Notes: generated from the sequence alone by a model not told the origin. A stretch of 24,209 nt of DNA from JABIAG01 sp964561995 (GCA_964561995.1 CAZLQZ010000018.1:1-24209); one strand, 5' to 3'; shown: positions 1-6,198, counted from the first letter of the stretch. Program-made: numbers and translations.

Positions 1-16
1 TATTTTTCTTTGCCAT
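1..16 (-). CDS. Start of a CDS running off the left edge (partial)
   Basis: On the minus strand an ATG (16..14) follows the stop codon of the 79-aa membrane protein by one base, giving a TAAAATG junction. The same junction joins genes elsewhere in this window. Only five codons are visible (MAKKN), resembling the MAKKKD start of the upstream gene. This may be a second member of a small two-gene operon, but with so little sequence the call rests on the junction alone. Confidence 0.3.
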
Positions 17-17
17 T

Positions 18-257
18 TTATTTTTTCATAAATATTTTAAGTCCATTTTTTCCGTGATAAACCACTAACCCCAGAATTATTCCGATAGTACCAATAAGTA
101 TTCTTGTTGCACTTATTGGAGGAACGTCAGTAACTTCAACGGGTCCAAAACTTACAACTGATTGTTGTATCAAAGGAAATGCACTAAATAAAATTATTGC
201 TCCTACAACAATCATAATAATTCCTATGATTTTCAAAGGGTCTTTCTTTTTTGCCAT
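18..257 (-). CDS. Small two-helix membrane protein, unknown function
   Basis: 79-aa protein of unknown function. It begins with a basic MAKKKDPLK stretch, followed by a hydrophobic helix (about residues 10-30). A short extracytoplasmic-looking loop of about 20 residues follows (about 31-48), then a second helix (about 51-67) and a basic tail ending KIFMKK. The positive-inside rule predicts both termini in the cytoplasm. The start is supported by a TATA-like CTTTAAATATG (minus strand, 280-290) about 28 nt upstream, so the transcript is probably leaderless. A second CDS seems to start one base after the stop. No family recognised. Confidence 0.7.
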   Translation of the reverse strand: MAKKKDPLKIIGIIMIVVGAIILFSAFPLIQQSVVSFGPVEVTDVPPISATRILIGTIGIILGLVVYHGKNGLKIFMKK

Positions 258-279
258 AATGATTCTATAAACAAGAACG

Positions 280-290
280 CATATTTAAAG
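280..290 (-). promoter_or_regulatory. TATA box of the 79-aa membrane protein gene
   Basis: CTTTAAATATG on the minus strand, centred about 28 nt before the ATG at 257. This is the spacing expected for archaeal TATA-directed initiation at or next to the start codon. Confidence 0.6.
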
Positions 291-541
291 TTTTGCTTCT
301 TATTTTGGAAAGTGCCTAATAAATAATTTCGGCGAAGCCGACTATCTGTTTTCGTAGAAAACTCGCGCGCTCTTTCCGTGGGGGTTAGGTAGACAATTTT
401 AGTTTTTATTTTCAGCAATTTCGTTTAATCAGCGATGTTATGCGACAATTTTAATTTCGCATTGGAGCGTTAAACGAAGATATCAAAATCAGAATTTTTG
501 GTTTACCGACGCTAGGAGGAGATTGGAAATTGAAATGAACA

Positions 542-575
542 TGTATTAGGTCTTGTTTATATAAGACTTAATACA
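542..575. repeat. dif-like inverted repeat upstream of the Xer recombinase
   Basis: Two 13-nt arms (542-554 and 563-575) are complementary apart from one G-T pair and flank an 8-bp centre (555-562, GTTTATAT). The layout, two roughly 11-13 bp arms around a 6-8 bp AT-rich core, is that of Xer/dif sites, and the palindrome lies about 75 bp before the recombinase start. It could also be an operator or an RNA hairpin. No T-run follows directly, so a terminator is less likely. Confidence 0.4.
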
Positions 576-591
576 AAGATGTTATGTGTCT

Positions 592-610
592 CGGAATTAT
601 TCCGTTTTTT
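592..610 (+). terminator. Hairpin plus T6, terminator-like
   Basis: CGGAA (592-596) and TTCCG (600-604) form a 5-bp stem with a TTA loop, followed by six T (605-610). It would end a plus-strand transcript from the structured island before the recombinase promoter. Confidence 0.4.
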
Positions 611-618
611 ATGTGATA

Positions 619-630
619 GAATTTATTAAG
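619..630 (+). promoter_or_regulatory. TATA box of the Xer recombinase gene
   Basis: GAATTTATTAAG lies about 27 nt before the ATG at 652, consistent with a leaderless transcript. It sits just after the T6 hairpin. Confidence 0.5.
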
Positions 631-651
631 AATTAAATCAATATTTTTATT

Positions 652-1467
652 ATGACTTGTGGTGTGGATTGTTTAATTAAATTGAAAGAAGAGTGTATTT
701 TGAAGGGTTATAGTCCAAGAACTATTGAGAGTTATTCTTATTGTGTTGGAAAGTTTTTGAAGTTTATTGAACGAGAAGGTCTTAATCTTGACGTTGAAGG
801 TGTTAGGTACTATTTGTTATGTTTAGGTTTGAGTGTTAATTCAAGTAGATTAAATTATGCTGCATTATCTTTTTTATTTAAGAACATTTTGAAAAAACCT
901 TTTAGTGTTTATCAAGTTCCAATAAAAAAGAAAGAAAAATCATTGCCAAAAGTTTTAGCAAAAGAAACAATAAAGAAATTAATTAATTCAACAAATAATC
1001 TTAAACATAAACTTATCATTAAATTATTTTATTCTACTGGAATTCGTTTACAAGAGTTAGTGGATTTAAAAAGAAAAGATTTTGATTTTGAAAGGAATTT
1101 GGTTTACATTAGAAAAGGGAAAGGAAGTAAAGATAGAATTACTATTATTTCAAAAAGCATACAATTAGATTTGTTAAAGTATTATAATATTGGGAATTTT
1201 AATACTGAATATCTATTTGAAGGTAGAACTGGAAAGTATTCAAAAAAATCAGTTCAATGTGTATTAGAAAAAATGGGTAAAAAGCTAAACATTAAACTGC
1301 ACCCTCATATGTTAAGACATTCATTTGCGACACATTTACTTGATTCTGGTGTAGATATAAGGCATATTCAAAAATTACTTGGGCACTCTGATGTCTCAAC
1401 TACTCAAATTTATACTCATGTATCTAAAAGAGATTTAGAAAAGATAGTTAATCCTCTGGATTTATAG
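652..1467 (+). CDS. xerA: XerA-type tyrosine recombinase/integrase
   Basis: 271-aa site-specific tyrosine recombinase that would cut and rejoin DNA through a 3'-phosphotyrosine. The N-terminal SAM-like core-binding domain spans about 1-90 and the catalytic domain about 98-271. The catalytic residues are visible: R132 (TGIRLQE), K157 in KGKGSKDR, H219xxR222 (HPHMLRH), H245 (LLGHSD) and nucleophile Y254 (QIYTHV). Length and the LGHSDVSTTQIYTHV box fit XerA/XerC/XerD and also resemble integron integrases. The roughly 20-30 residue insertion that marks IntI before the HxLRH box is absent. Chromosome dimer resolution at a dif site is the likeliest role, and a dif-like palindrome lies just upstream. 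A mobile-element integrase cannot be excluded, although no cargo is obvious. Confidence 0.9.
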   Translation: MTCGVDCLIKLKEECILKGYSPRTIESYSYCVGKFLKFIEREGLNLDVEGVRYYLLCLGLSVNSSRLNYAALSFLFKNILKKPFSVYQVPIKKKEKSLPKVLAKETIKKLINSTNNLKHKLIIKLFYSTGIRLQELVDLKRKDFDFERNLVYIRKGKGSKDRITIISKSIQLDLLKYYNIGNFNTEYLFEGRTGKYSKKSVQCVLEKMGKKLNIKLHPHMLRHSFATHLLDSGVDIRHIQKLLGHSDVSTTQIYTHVSKRDLEKIVNPLDL

Positions 1468-1500
1468 CTAATTCTTTGTCATACTCCAGTAGTTACAAAA

Positions 1501-1519
1501 CCGAAACCTTTATAAATAA
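1501..1519 (+). promoter_or_regulatory. BRE/TATA promoter of the DEAD-box helicase
   Basis: CCGAAAC (1501-1507) followed by CTTTATAAATA is one of the best BRE+TATA matches in the window. It predicts initiation near 1540, leaving a leader of about 80 nt. Most other genes here look leaderless. Confidence 0.65.
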
Positions 1520-1539
1520 ATTGTTGTTTCATTATAAAA

Positions 1540-1623
1540 TAAGATAGACACGGCGAGAAAGCACTTGCTCATTACTGACTTTTTGCTTTTTCTAAACTAG
1601 TGCTATTATGAGGTAAATATAAA
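1540..1623 (+). promoter_or_regulatory. Long 5' leader of the helicase mRNA, with Shine-Dalgarno
   Basis: The predicted leader has AGCACT (1560-1565) able to pair with AGTGCT (1599-1604). It ends in GAGGT (1610-1614), 9 nt before the ATG, which acts as ribosome binding site. Cold-shock RNA helicase mRNAs in bacteria and some archaea carry regulatory leaders. Whether this one folds or regulates is inference. Confidence 0.4.
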
Positions 1624-2802
1624 ATGAATATATTTGATAAATTAGATAGTGATTTAAAAATAGCTATAAAAAAAATGGGTATTACAACCCCAACTGAAAT
1701 TCAAGAACAATCAATTCCTGCCGTAATGGAAGGAAAAGACGTTATTGGAGAGTCTGCAACTGGATCTGGTAAAACACTAGCATTTGGATGTGGAGTTATG
1801 AACAAAGTTGTAAAAGGAGAAGGCTTACAAGCTTTAATTATGACACCAACTAGAGAGTTGGCTGAACAAGTTAAACAATCTATTGCAAAGCTTTCAAATG
1901 GAAAATATAATATTCTTTCAATTTATGGAGGAGTTTCTATTAATCCACAGATTGACGAACTTCCAAGAACAGATATTGTTGTTGGAACACCTGGTAGATT
2001 GTTAGATCATATTGAAAGAAGAACAATTGACTTATCAAAAGTTAAAATTGTTGTTTTAGATGAAGCTGACAGAATGCTTGACATGGGATTTATTGACGAT
2101 GTTGAAGATATTCTTAAAAACTGTCCAAAAGAAAGACAGAATTTATTCTTTTCTGCTACAATGACTGCAGGAGTAAAAGAATTAGGTATTAAGTTTACTA
2201 ACGATTCTGTTAAAGTTAAAGTTAATAATCAAGTAGATCCTAGTAAATTAAAACAGATCTACTATAATATTGATAAACAAACTAAACTTTCTTTATTAGT
2301 TCACTTAGTTAAGAATGAAGATTCTGGATTAATTATGGTTTTTTGTAACAGTAGAAAAACTGTTGACTTTGTTACTAAAAGTCTTAAGAAAAACAATATT
2401 AATTCAATTTCAATTCACGGTGGATTAACACAGAACAAAAGAACAAAAACTATTGAGTTATTTAATGGTGCAAAAGTTGGTGTTTTAGTATGTACTGATG
2501 TTGCAGCTAGAGGTTTACATATTGATAATGTAAGTCATATTTATAATTATGACATACCTCGAGATTCTAAAGACTATGTCCATAGAATCGGAAGAACTGC
2601 AAGAGCTGGTGAAAAAGGAAAAGTAATTAACTTGCTTTGCGAATATGACTATGACAACTTTGGAAGAATTCAGCATGACTATAGTGATTTTGTTATAGCA
2701 AGAACTGAAGCTCCAAAAGTTCAAAAAGTTATTGTTGCTAAATCTGAATCTCGTAGAGGTAATTTTACTCAGCGAAATAGGATGAGAGCAAGAAGTTATT
2801 AA
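1624..2802 (+). CDS. deaD: DEAD-box ATP-dependent RNA helicase
   Basis: 392-aa cytoplasmic RNA helicase of superfamily 2 that would unwind or remodel RNA duplexes, for example in ribosome assembly, mRNA turnover or cold adaptation. All core motifs are present: Q motif (GITTPTEIQ), motif I ATGSGKT (45-51), Ia PTRELAEQ, Ib TPGRLLDH, DEAD (146-149), SAT (177-179), motif IV MVFCNSRK, V TDVAARGLHID and VI HRIGRTARAG. The C-terminus is short and basic (FTQRNRMRARSY), with no DbpA-type RNA-binding domain, so this is a minimal helicase core. The start is fixed by GAGGT 9 nt upstream. It is monocistronic, with its own BRE/TATA and a T-rich 3' end. Family assignment is secure, target unknown. Confidence 0.95.
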   Translation: MNIFDKLDSDLKIAIKKMGITTPTEIQEQSIPAVMEGKDVIGESATGSGKTLAFGCGVMNKVVKGEGLQALIMTPTRELAEQVKQSIAKLSNGKYNILSIYGGVSINPQIDELPRTDIVVGTPGRLLDHIERRTIDLSKVKIVVLDEADRMLDMGFIDDVEDILKNCPKERQNLFFSATMTAGVKELGIKFTNDSVKVKVNNQVDPSKLKQIYYNIDKQTKLSLLVHLVKNEDSGLIMVFCNSRKTVDFVTKSLKKNNINSISIHGGLTQNKRTKTIELFNGAKVGVLVCTDVAARGLHIDNVSHIYNYDIPRDSKDYVHRIGRTARAGEKGKVINLLCEYDYDNFGRIQHDYSDFVIARTEAPKVQKVIVAKSESRRGNFTQRNRMRARSY

Positions 2803-2814
2803 TTTTCAGATAAC

Positions 2815-2846
2815 TTTTTTATATTTTTTTTACATTCTTTTTTTTT
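2815..2846 (+). terminator. Poly-T tracts after the helicase
   Basis: Runs of six, eight and nine T (2815-2820, 2824-2831, 2838-2846) follow the helicase stop codon without a clear hairpin. U-tracts alone direct archaeal RNA polymerase termination. Confidence 0.5.
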
Positions 2847-2872
2847 AATATCAATAATAAATTCTGATAGTG

Positions 2873-3046
2873 ATGAACATATTGAATTTGAAAAAGCTAT
2901 TCGGTAATGAACTTGAAGCTGCAAAAAATTCTGGGAAACGGAGTTATGTAGGGACAAGTGATGCTAATATTTTCAATTTAAAATTTAGTTGTACTAAGAA
3001 TTTATTTAAGGGATTTGGATTTTTTTTTAGAAAATACAAATTATAA
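2873..3046 (+). CDS. Possible 57-aa ORF in the helicase-downstream gap
   Basis: The 349-bp gap 2803-3151 holds one open frame, an ATG at 2873 running to TAA at 3044-3046, 57 aa. It starts MNILNLKKLFGNELEAAKNS and ends FGFFFRKYKL. The first part is less AT-rich than true intergenic DNA here. No good TATA box at the right distance and no Shine-Dalgarno site is seen, and no family is recognised. It may be a small basic protein, a gene remnant or chance. The rest of the gap holds T-tracts and the promoter of the next gene. Confidence 0.3.
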   Translation: MNILNLKKLFGNELEAAKNSGKRSYVGTSDANIFNLKFSCTKNLFKGFGFFFRKYKL

Positions 3047-3151
3047 TACTTATTGTTTGAATTATCATGAAAATCAGGAATTATATTGTAATTTCAGGTA
3101 AAAATTATAAACATAACAATCTTTATATACTTCTTTCTCTTTGTAAAATTA

Positions 3152-3712
3152 ATGGCAAAAGTAAAACTTAATATCAATCTACCCTTTATCAAATTAGATT
3201 TGGAAGGAGACGAAAAGCAACTTATTGAAGTTAGAAAATTAGTTTGCGAACTGGGTAAAATGTCTATTACTGAATTAGAACAAGAAGCATTAGATGAACT
3301 TGTACCTTCTTTATCGTTACCAACATGGAAATTGTCAAGGGAATTACAAAAAAAAGATCATGTTATTGATAATTTAATTCAGATGTCTCAAGTAGAGGAA
3401 GGTGTAGTTGTTAAAAAAGCTTCAATAAATAATATTAATGAAATAACTGATAAAGGAACATTATCTAGAATTAATTTAACTGAAATTAAAGAGGGAATTA
3501 GTAAGTTGTTAGATGATATTGATTCTAGTAAAGTAAATTTTGCTTTGATTCATGCAATGGGTAATTTACCTGAAGATAACTTTTCAATAATTTTTGATCA
3601 GATTAAAATGAATTTACCTCATTGTAAAGTTGATTCTGTAAAAACTAAAAAAGAAGTAATGGGTAAAACTATTTTAGAATGTGTTTTGTTTGGTAGTTTT
3701 CCTGAAGAATAA
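3152..3712 (+). CDS. Unknown 186-aa soluble protein
   Basis: Not recognised. It starts with a charged alternating stretch (MAKVKLNINLPFIKLDLEGD). A helix-rich middle follows (about 20-75, including VRKLVCELGKMSITELEQEA), then a central variable part. The C-terminal alpha/beta region (about 105-186) has the segment NFALIHAMGNLPEDNFSIIF. There is no signal peptide or membrane helix, so it is probably cytoplasmic. Translation and start are supported by a TATA box CTTTATATAC (3121-3130) about 27 nt before the ATG, which gives a leaderless mRNA. It is convergent with tfb. No function is proposed. Confidence 0.75.
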   Translation: MAKVKLNINLPFIKLDLEGDEKQLIEVRKLVCELGKMSITELEQEALDELVPSLSLPTWKLSRELQKKDHVIDNLIQMSQVEEGVVVKKASINNINEITDKGTLSRINLTEIKEGISKLLDDIDSSKVNFALIHAMGNLPEDNFSIIFDQIKMNLPHCKVDSVKTKKEVMGKTILECVLFGSFPEE

Positions 3713-3734
3713 TTTTAAGAAAAAAATAAAATAA

Positions 3735-4643
3735 TTAAGCAATCCCCTTCTTCATTGCTTTGTTTAAGAACTTATTTTTAAGACCTAACTTTTCGCTAAA
3801 TTCTTTGTATCTATTCCGGATAGTTACTTCAGTTACATTTGAAACCATAGCAACTTTTTCTTGAGTTCTTTTTTCGCCGTTCATTATTGCTGCGAGATAA
3901 ATTGCTCCTGCAGCTATTGCTTTTGGGCTTTTTCCAGAATTTAATCCGTTTTTCTTAATTGAGTCAATTAATTTTAGAGCTTTTGTTTGAGTTACTGGGC
4001 TTAATTCTAATCTTGAAGCAAATCTGTGAACATAATTCACCGGGTCTGCTGGCATTAGTTTAATGTCTAATTTTCTCATAACAAATCTATAATTTTTACC
4101 TAAATTCTTTTTATCAATTCCTGCGGCTCTACAAACATCGTCCATTGTTAATGATGAATCATTAATTCTTGAAGCGATATATACAGCTCCTGCAACAATT
4201 TGTTCTAATCCTCTACCTTTAACTAAACCTTTTTGAACAGCCATAGTGTAAATTCTTGCAGATTCTTCTTCAACTGCATGACTTAAGCTTAAAACTGAAC
4301 TTATTCTTTTTAATTCAGATAAGGCAAGTTGTAGATTTCTTTCAATAGCAGTTGAAACTCTTCTTTGCCATTTTCTTAATCTAAAGAATTTGTCTTTATT
4401 ATTTAATTTATATAAGTCTGATGTTGAACCAATTTCGGTTCCTAATCCTTGATCGTGCTGAGTATATGTTAAAGGAGCACCAGCTCTTCTTTTAGTTTGA
4501 TCATTAGTGTCATGTTCGGTCCATTCAGGAGAAAAATCTACTAACTTATCTTCAATAACAAGTCCGCAACTATTGCATACAATTTCACCTTTGTCTTTAT
4601 GGTGAATTAATCTTTCGTTTCCACATTCAGGGCATTTTTTCAT
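3735..4643 (-). CDS. tfb: Transcription initiation factor IIB (TFB)
   Basis: 302-aa archaeal TFB, which bridges the TBP-TATA complex and RNA polymerase. An N-terminal zinc ribbon has C4xxC7 (CPECG) and C23xxC26 (CNSCG). A B-reader/linker region follows (about 35-95, with RRAGAPLTYTQHDQGLGTEIG). Two cyclin-like repeats span about 105-185 and 200-285, each with the AGAVYIA/AGAIYLA signature, and the second ends in a recognition-type helix (VTEVTIRNRYKE). A GTG at 4685 would add 14 residues. The ATG at 4643 is preferred because GGAGGA (4652-4657) sits 8 nt upstream and the zinc ribbon then begins at residue 4, as in other TFBs. The promoter shows a duplicated BRE/TATA. Confidence 0.95.
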   Translation of the reverse strand: MKKCPECGNERLIHHKDKGEIVCNSCGLVIEDKLVDFSPEWTEHDTNDQTKRRAGAPLTYTQHDQGLGTEIGSTSDLYKLNNKDKFFRLRKWQRRVSTAIERNLQLALSELKRISSVLSLSHAVEEESARIYTMAVQKGLVKGRGLEQIVAGAVYIASRINDSSLTMDDVCRAAGIDKKNLGKNYRFVMRKLDIKLMPADPVNYVHRFASRLELSPVTQTKALKLIDSIKKNGLNSGKSPKAIAAGAIYLAAIMNGEKRTQEKVAMVSNVTEVTIRNRYKEFSEKLGLKNKFLNKAMKKGIA

Positions 4644-4651
4644 TTTTAGAT

Positions 4652-4657
4652 TCCTCC
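4652..4657 (-). promoter_or_regulatory. Shine-Dalgarno site that fixes the tfb start
   Basis: GGAGGA on the minus strand, 8 nt before the ATG at 4643. It decides against the upstream GTG at 4685. Confidence 0.7.
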
Positions 4658-4714
4658 GGATAATATAATTGTTCCCCGATTTCACCCCCTAATAAGAGTA
4701 AAAAGTCTGATTCG

Positions 4715-4759
4715 TTTAAAAAGGTTTCGTTTTTATGCCTTTTTTTTAAAAAGATTTCG
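4715..4759 (-). promoter_or_regulatory. Duplicated BRE/TATA promoter of tfb
   Basis: On the minus strand CGAAACCTTTTTAAA (4729-4715) and CGAAATCTTTTTAAA (4759-4745) differ at one base and are spaced exactly 30 bp apart. Each looks like a BRE followed by a TATA box. Starts would fall near 4690 and 4720. The second lies on top of the proximal element, so the two promoters should interfere or cooperate. Confidence 0.55.
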
Positions 4760-4923
4760 GAATATCTTTATATATTAAAATTGCAAAAATAATTTCAAGA
4801 TATTCTAAAACGGTTTTAATTCTTTTATTATATGTGGAATTTTTAATATAAATTGTATGTTTAAGTATTTTATTTCAATTAAATAATTAAATCAGATGTG
4901 TTTTAAAATTTACTTTTTGCAGT

Positions 4924-5166
4924 TTAAACTTCTTTATAATCAAAATTCTTTACAATATTACTTACTGCTTTATCCTCTAAGTCCATTAAACTAAAACAAT
5001 TTTGTGAAGAGATAATTGTTTTATCATCTAGGTCTATGAAAATAAACTCTTTACTTTTTCCTTTAAAGAAATAAATGTTTTTATTCATTATTTTCATTAC
5101 AGTTTTCCAATGCATATAGCTATGCAATACCTTGCTTTTTTTGACATAAACATTGATGAAAGTCAT
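4924..5166 (-). CDS. Unknown 80-aa small protein
   Basis: Not recognised. It is a compact alpha/beta-looking protein with beta-prone stretches (TFINVYV at the start, KEFIFIDLDDKTIIS in the middle) and an amphipathic C-terminus (DLEDKAVSNIVKNFDY). There is no signal peptide. A TATA box GCATATAAAG (minus strand, 5187-5196) lies about 25 nt before the ATG, which supports a real leaderless gene. The 280 bp between it and the tfb start hold only the tfb promoters and AT-rich DNA with a loose inverted repeat (4758-4766 and 4798-4806). Confidence 0.6.
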   Translation of the reverse strand: MTFINVYVKKSKVLHSYMHWKTVMKIMNKNIYFFKGKSKEFIFIDLDDKTIISSQNCFSLMDLEDKAVSNIVKNFDYKEV

Positions 5167-5240
5167 AATTGTTTATTGTTTTAATTCTTTATATGCGTAT
5201 GGGTGAAGAATTCCGGTTTATTTGGAATATTTACAAAAAG

Positions 5241-5250
5241 AATATAAATT
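5241..5250 (+). promoter_or_regulatory. TATA box that decides the GNAT start
   Basis: AATATAAATT lies 25 nt upstream of the ATG at 5270 and within the alternative longer reading frame from 5222. Transcripts would therefore not include the upstream TTG. Confidence 0.55.
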
Positions 5251-5269
5251 TAAGACATTTATTGTTGTT

Positions 5270-5719
5270 ATGGATTTCAAATTAAGACCGTGTGTACAAG
5301 ATGATTATGACTGGTGTTATCAAATTTCTAAGCAAAACATGGAGCTTTATACTCAAAAGCATTGGAATGAATGGAATCCTAATTTTTTTACTAAAAATTT
5401 TAAGGTTCAAAGAAGTACTATTGTTGAAATTGAAGGAAAACGAGTAGGATTTTATGAAATTGAGTGTAAAAAAGGTTTAGGTTTAGTTCATAGTATTCAA
5501 ATTCAGGATGGTTTTAAAGGTAAAGGAATAGGTACAAAATTAATGCAAATTATTGAAGGAAATTTTAAAGAAAATAAAGTTAATAAGTCCAAATTAAAAG
5601 TTTTTATTGATAATCCTGCTTTAAATTTGTATGAAAGATTAGGTTACAAAGTTATTGAGGGTTCAAAAGATTATGGAAGTCAAGGTGCTGTAATTATGGA
5701 AAAAGTTTATTTAAGCTAA
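5270..5719 (+). CDS. GNAT family N-acetyltransferase
   Basis: 149-aa acetyltransferase that would move the acetyl group of acetyl-CoA to an amine, possibly a protein N-terminus, an amino acid or an antibiotic. It shows the GNAT layout: an N-terminal helical part (MDFKLRPCVQDDYDWCYQIS), strand beta4 (LVHSIQI), motif A with the pyrophosphate loop GFKGKGIGTKLMQ, and motif B (NPALNLYERLGYKVI). An in-frame TTG at 5222 would give 16 extra residues. The ATG at 5270 is chosen because a TATA box (AATATAAATT, 5241-5250) lies inside that extension, 25 nt before this ATG. Substrate unknown. It is convergent with the DUF134 gene. Confidence 0.88.
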   Translation: MDFKLRPCVQDDYDWCYQISKQNMELYTQKHWNEWNPNFFTKNFKVQRSTIVEIEGKRVGFYEIECKKGLGLVHSIQIQDGFKGKGIGTKLMQIIEGNFKENKVNKSKLKVFIDNPALNLYERLGYKVIEGSKDYGSQGAVIMEKVYLS

Positions 5720-5726
5720 GACATAA

Positions 5727-6008
5727 TCAATCTTTTTTTTCTATTTTTAAAGCTTTACCATTAACAATTGCATCAGCCACTTTATTTCTTGCAGAAAGTA
5801 ATAATCTATGAAATGTTGGTTGAGATATTTCCATTTTTTGTGCACATTCTTTTTGTTCTAGTTTCATGTTATCTTTTAATCTTATAGCTTCAAATTCTTC
5901 AATAGTTAACACAGATTCTTCTAATTCTATCTTTCTTATTCCTGCAGGTTTAAAATACAAAGAGTTAGGCATGCCTCTAACTCTTCTTCTTTTACATGGT
6001 CTTGGCAT
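5727..6008 (-). CDS. DUF134 (UPF0251) HTH protein
   Basis: 93-aa DUF134 family protein. It starts with the family's MPRPCKRRRVRGMPNSLYFKPAG block. An acidic stretch follows (ELEESVLTIEEFEAIRLKD), then a sigma-70 region-4-like helix-turn-helix (about 52-83, QKECAQKMEISQPTFHRLLLSARNK). The HTH suggests DNA binding. In other prokaryotes the family is often next to DUF5320-like and iron-molybdenum-cofactor-type proteins, and its target is poorly known. Here it starts one base after the DUF5320-like stop (TAAAATG), so the two are translated from one mRNA. It is the obvious candidate to bind the palindrome at 6199-6218. Family assignment is firm, autoregulation is inferred. Confidence 0.88.
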   Translation of the reverse strand: MPRPCKRRRVRGMPNSLYFKPAGIRKIELEESVLTIEEFEAIRLKDNMKLEQKECAQKMEISQPTFHRLLLSARNKVADAIVNGKALKIEKKD

Positions 6009-6009
6009 T

Positions 6010-6174
6010 TTATTGTTTTGTTTGATTTCTTCTAAAACTTTTTCCTCTGCCTAATCCTCTTCCACAAGGCCCTTGACCTTTAACATTTACTGGACTTGCA
6101 TCTTTGCAATTTCCCATTTGTCTTCCTGTTTTAGGTCCTTTTCCTTCTGGTCCTGTTCCGTCTTTATTTGCCAT
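6010..6174 (-). CDS. DUF5320-like Gly-rich small protein
   Basis: 54-aa protein with the typical start MANKDGTGPEGKGPKTGRQMGNC and a Gly/Arg-rich tail (GQGPCGRGLGRGKSFRRNQ). It has two cysteines and no membrane segment. Such proteins accompany DUF134 or NifX/NifB-like proteins, and their biochemical role is not established. The ATG at 6174 is chosen over an upstream in-frame start because GGAGGA (6182-6187) lies 7 nt before it. The TATA box at 6220-6230 also places initiation near 6200, downstream of the other start. Confidence 0.8.
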   Translation of the reverse strand: MANKDGTGPEGKGPKTGRQMGNCKDASPVNVKGQGPCGRGLGRGKSFRRNQTKQ

Positions 6175-6181
6175 CTTATTT

Positions 6182-6187
6182 TCCTCC
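6182..6187 (-). promoter_or_regulatory. Shine-Dalgarno site that fixes the DUF5320-like start
   Basis: GGAGGA on the minus strand, 7 nt before the ATG at 6174. Confidence 0.65.
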
Positions 6188-6198
6188 ATTCTTTCGAA

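Larger units (their letters stand above)
313..610 (+). ncRNA. Candidate structured RNA or folded DNA element in a gene-free island
   Basis: The 394-bp gap 258-651 has no convincing protein gene. Bases 331-390 are about 55% GC against a strongly AT-rich background. By eye, 313-320 pairs with 384-391 (8 pairs, two G-U) and encloses three hairpins: 329-341 (5 bp, GAA loop), 348-362 (6 bp, GTA loop) and a weaker 366-380. A second element pairs 420-428 with 470-478 and holds an inner hairpin 440-445/457-462. A 13-bp stem at 542-575 and a short hairpin followed by six T at 592-610 come next, the last resembling a plus-strand terminator. Strand and transcription are unproven. A dispersed repeat or a recombination site are alternatives. 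Identity unknown. Confidence 0.35.

Noticed and set aside
310..400. Resemblance of the minus strand (ACAGATAGTCGGCTTCG) to the RNase P RNA CR-V region
   Set aside because: The spacing is off by one base, no matching CR-I (GAGGAAAGTC-type) lies at the right distance, and P4 cannot be built.
233..418. 61-aa minus-strand frame through the GC-rich island
   Set aside because: It overlaps the start of the 79-aa gene and its promoter, has no start signals, and its Arg-rich content follows from the folded GC-rich sequence.
652..1467. Calling the recombinase an integron integrase (IntI)
   Set aside because: The IntI-specific insertion before the HxLRH box is missing and there is no cassette array. 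XerA fits better.
2862..2880. CTGA-TAG-TGATGA, like the D'/C' boxes of a C/D guide RNA
   Set aside because: No outer C and D boxes at the required distances.
4683..4685. GTG as start of tfb
   Set aside because: GGAGGA at 4652-4657 points to the ATG at 4643, and the extra 14 residues precede the usual TFB N-terminus.
4758..4806. 9-bp inverted repeat (4758-4766 and 4798-4806) upstream of tfb
   Set aside because: Long 31-bp spacing and AT-only content make it likely by chance.
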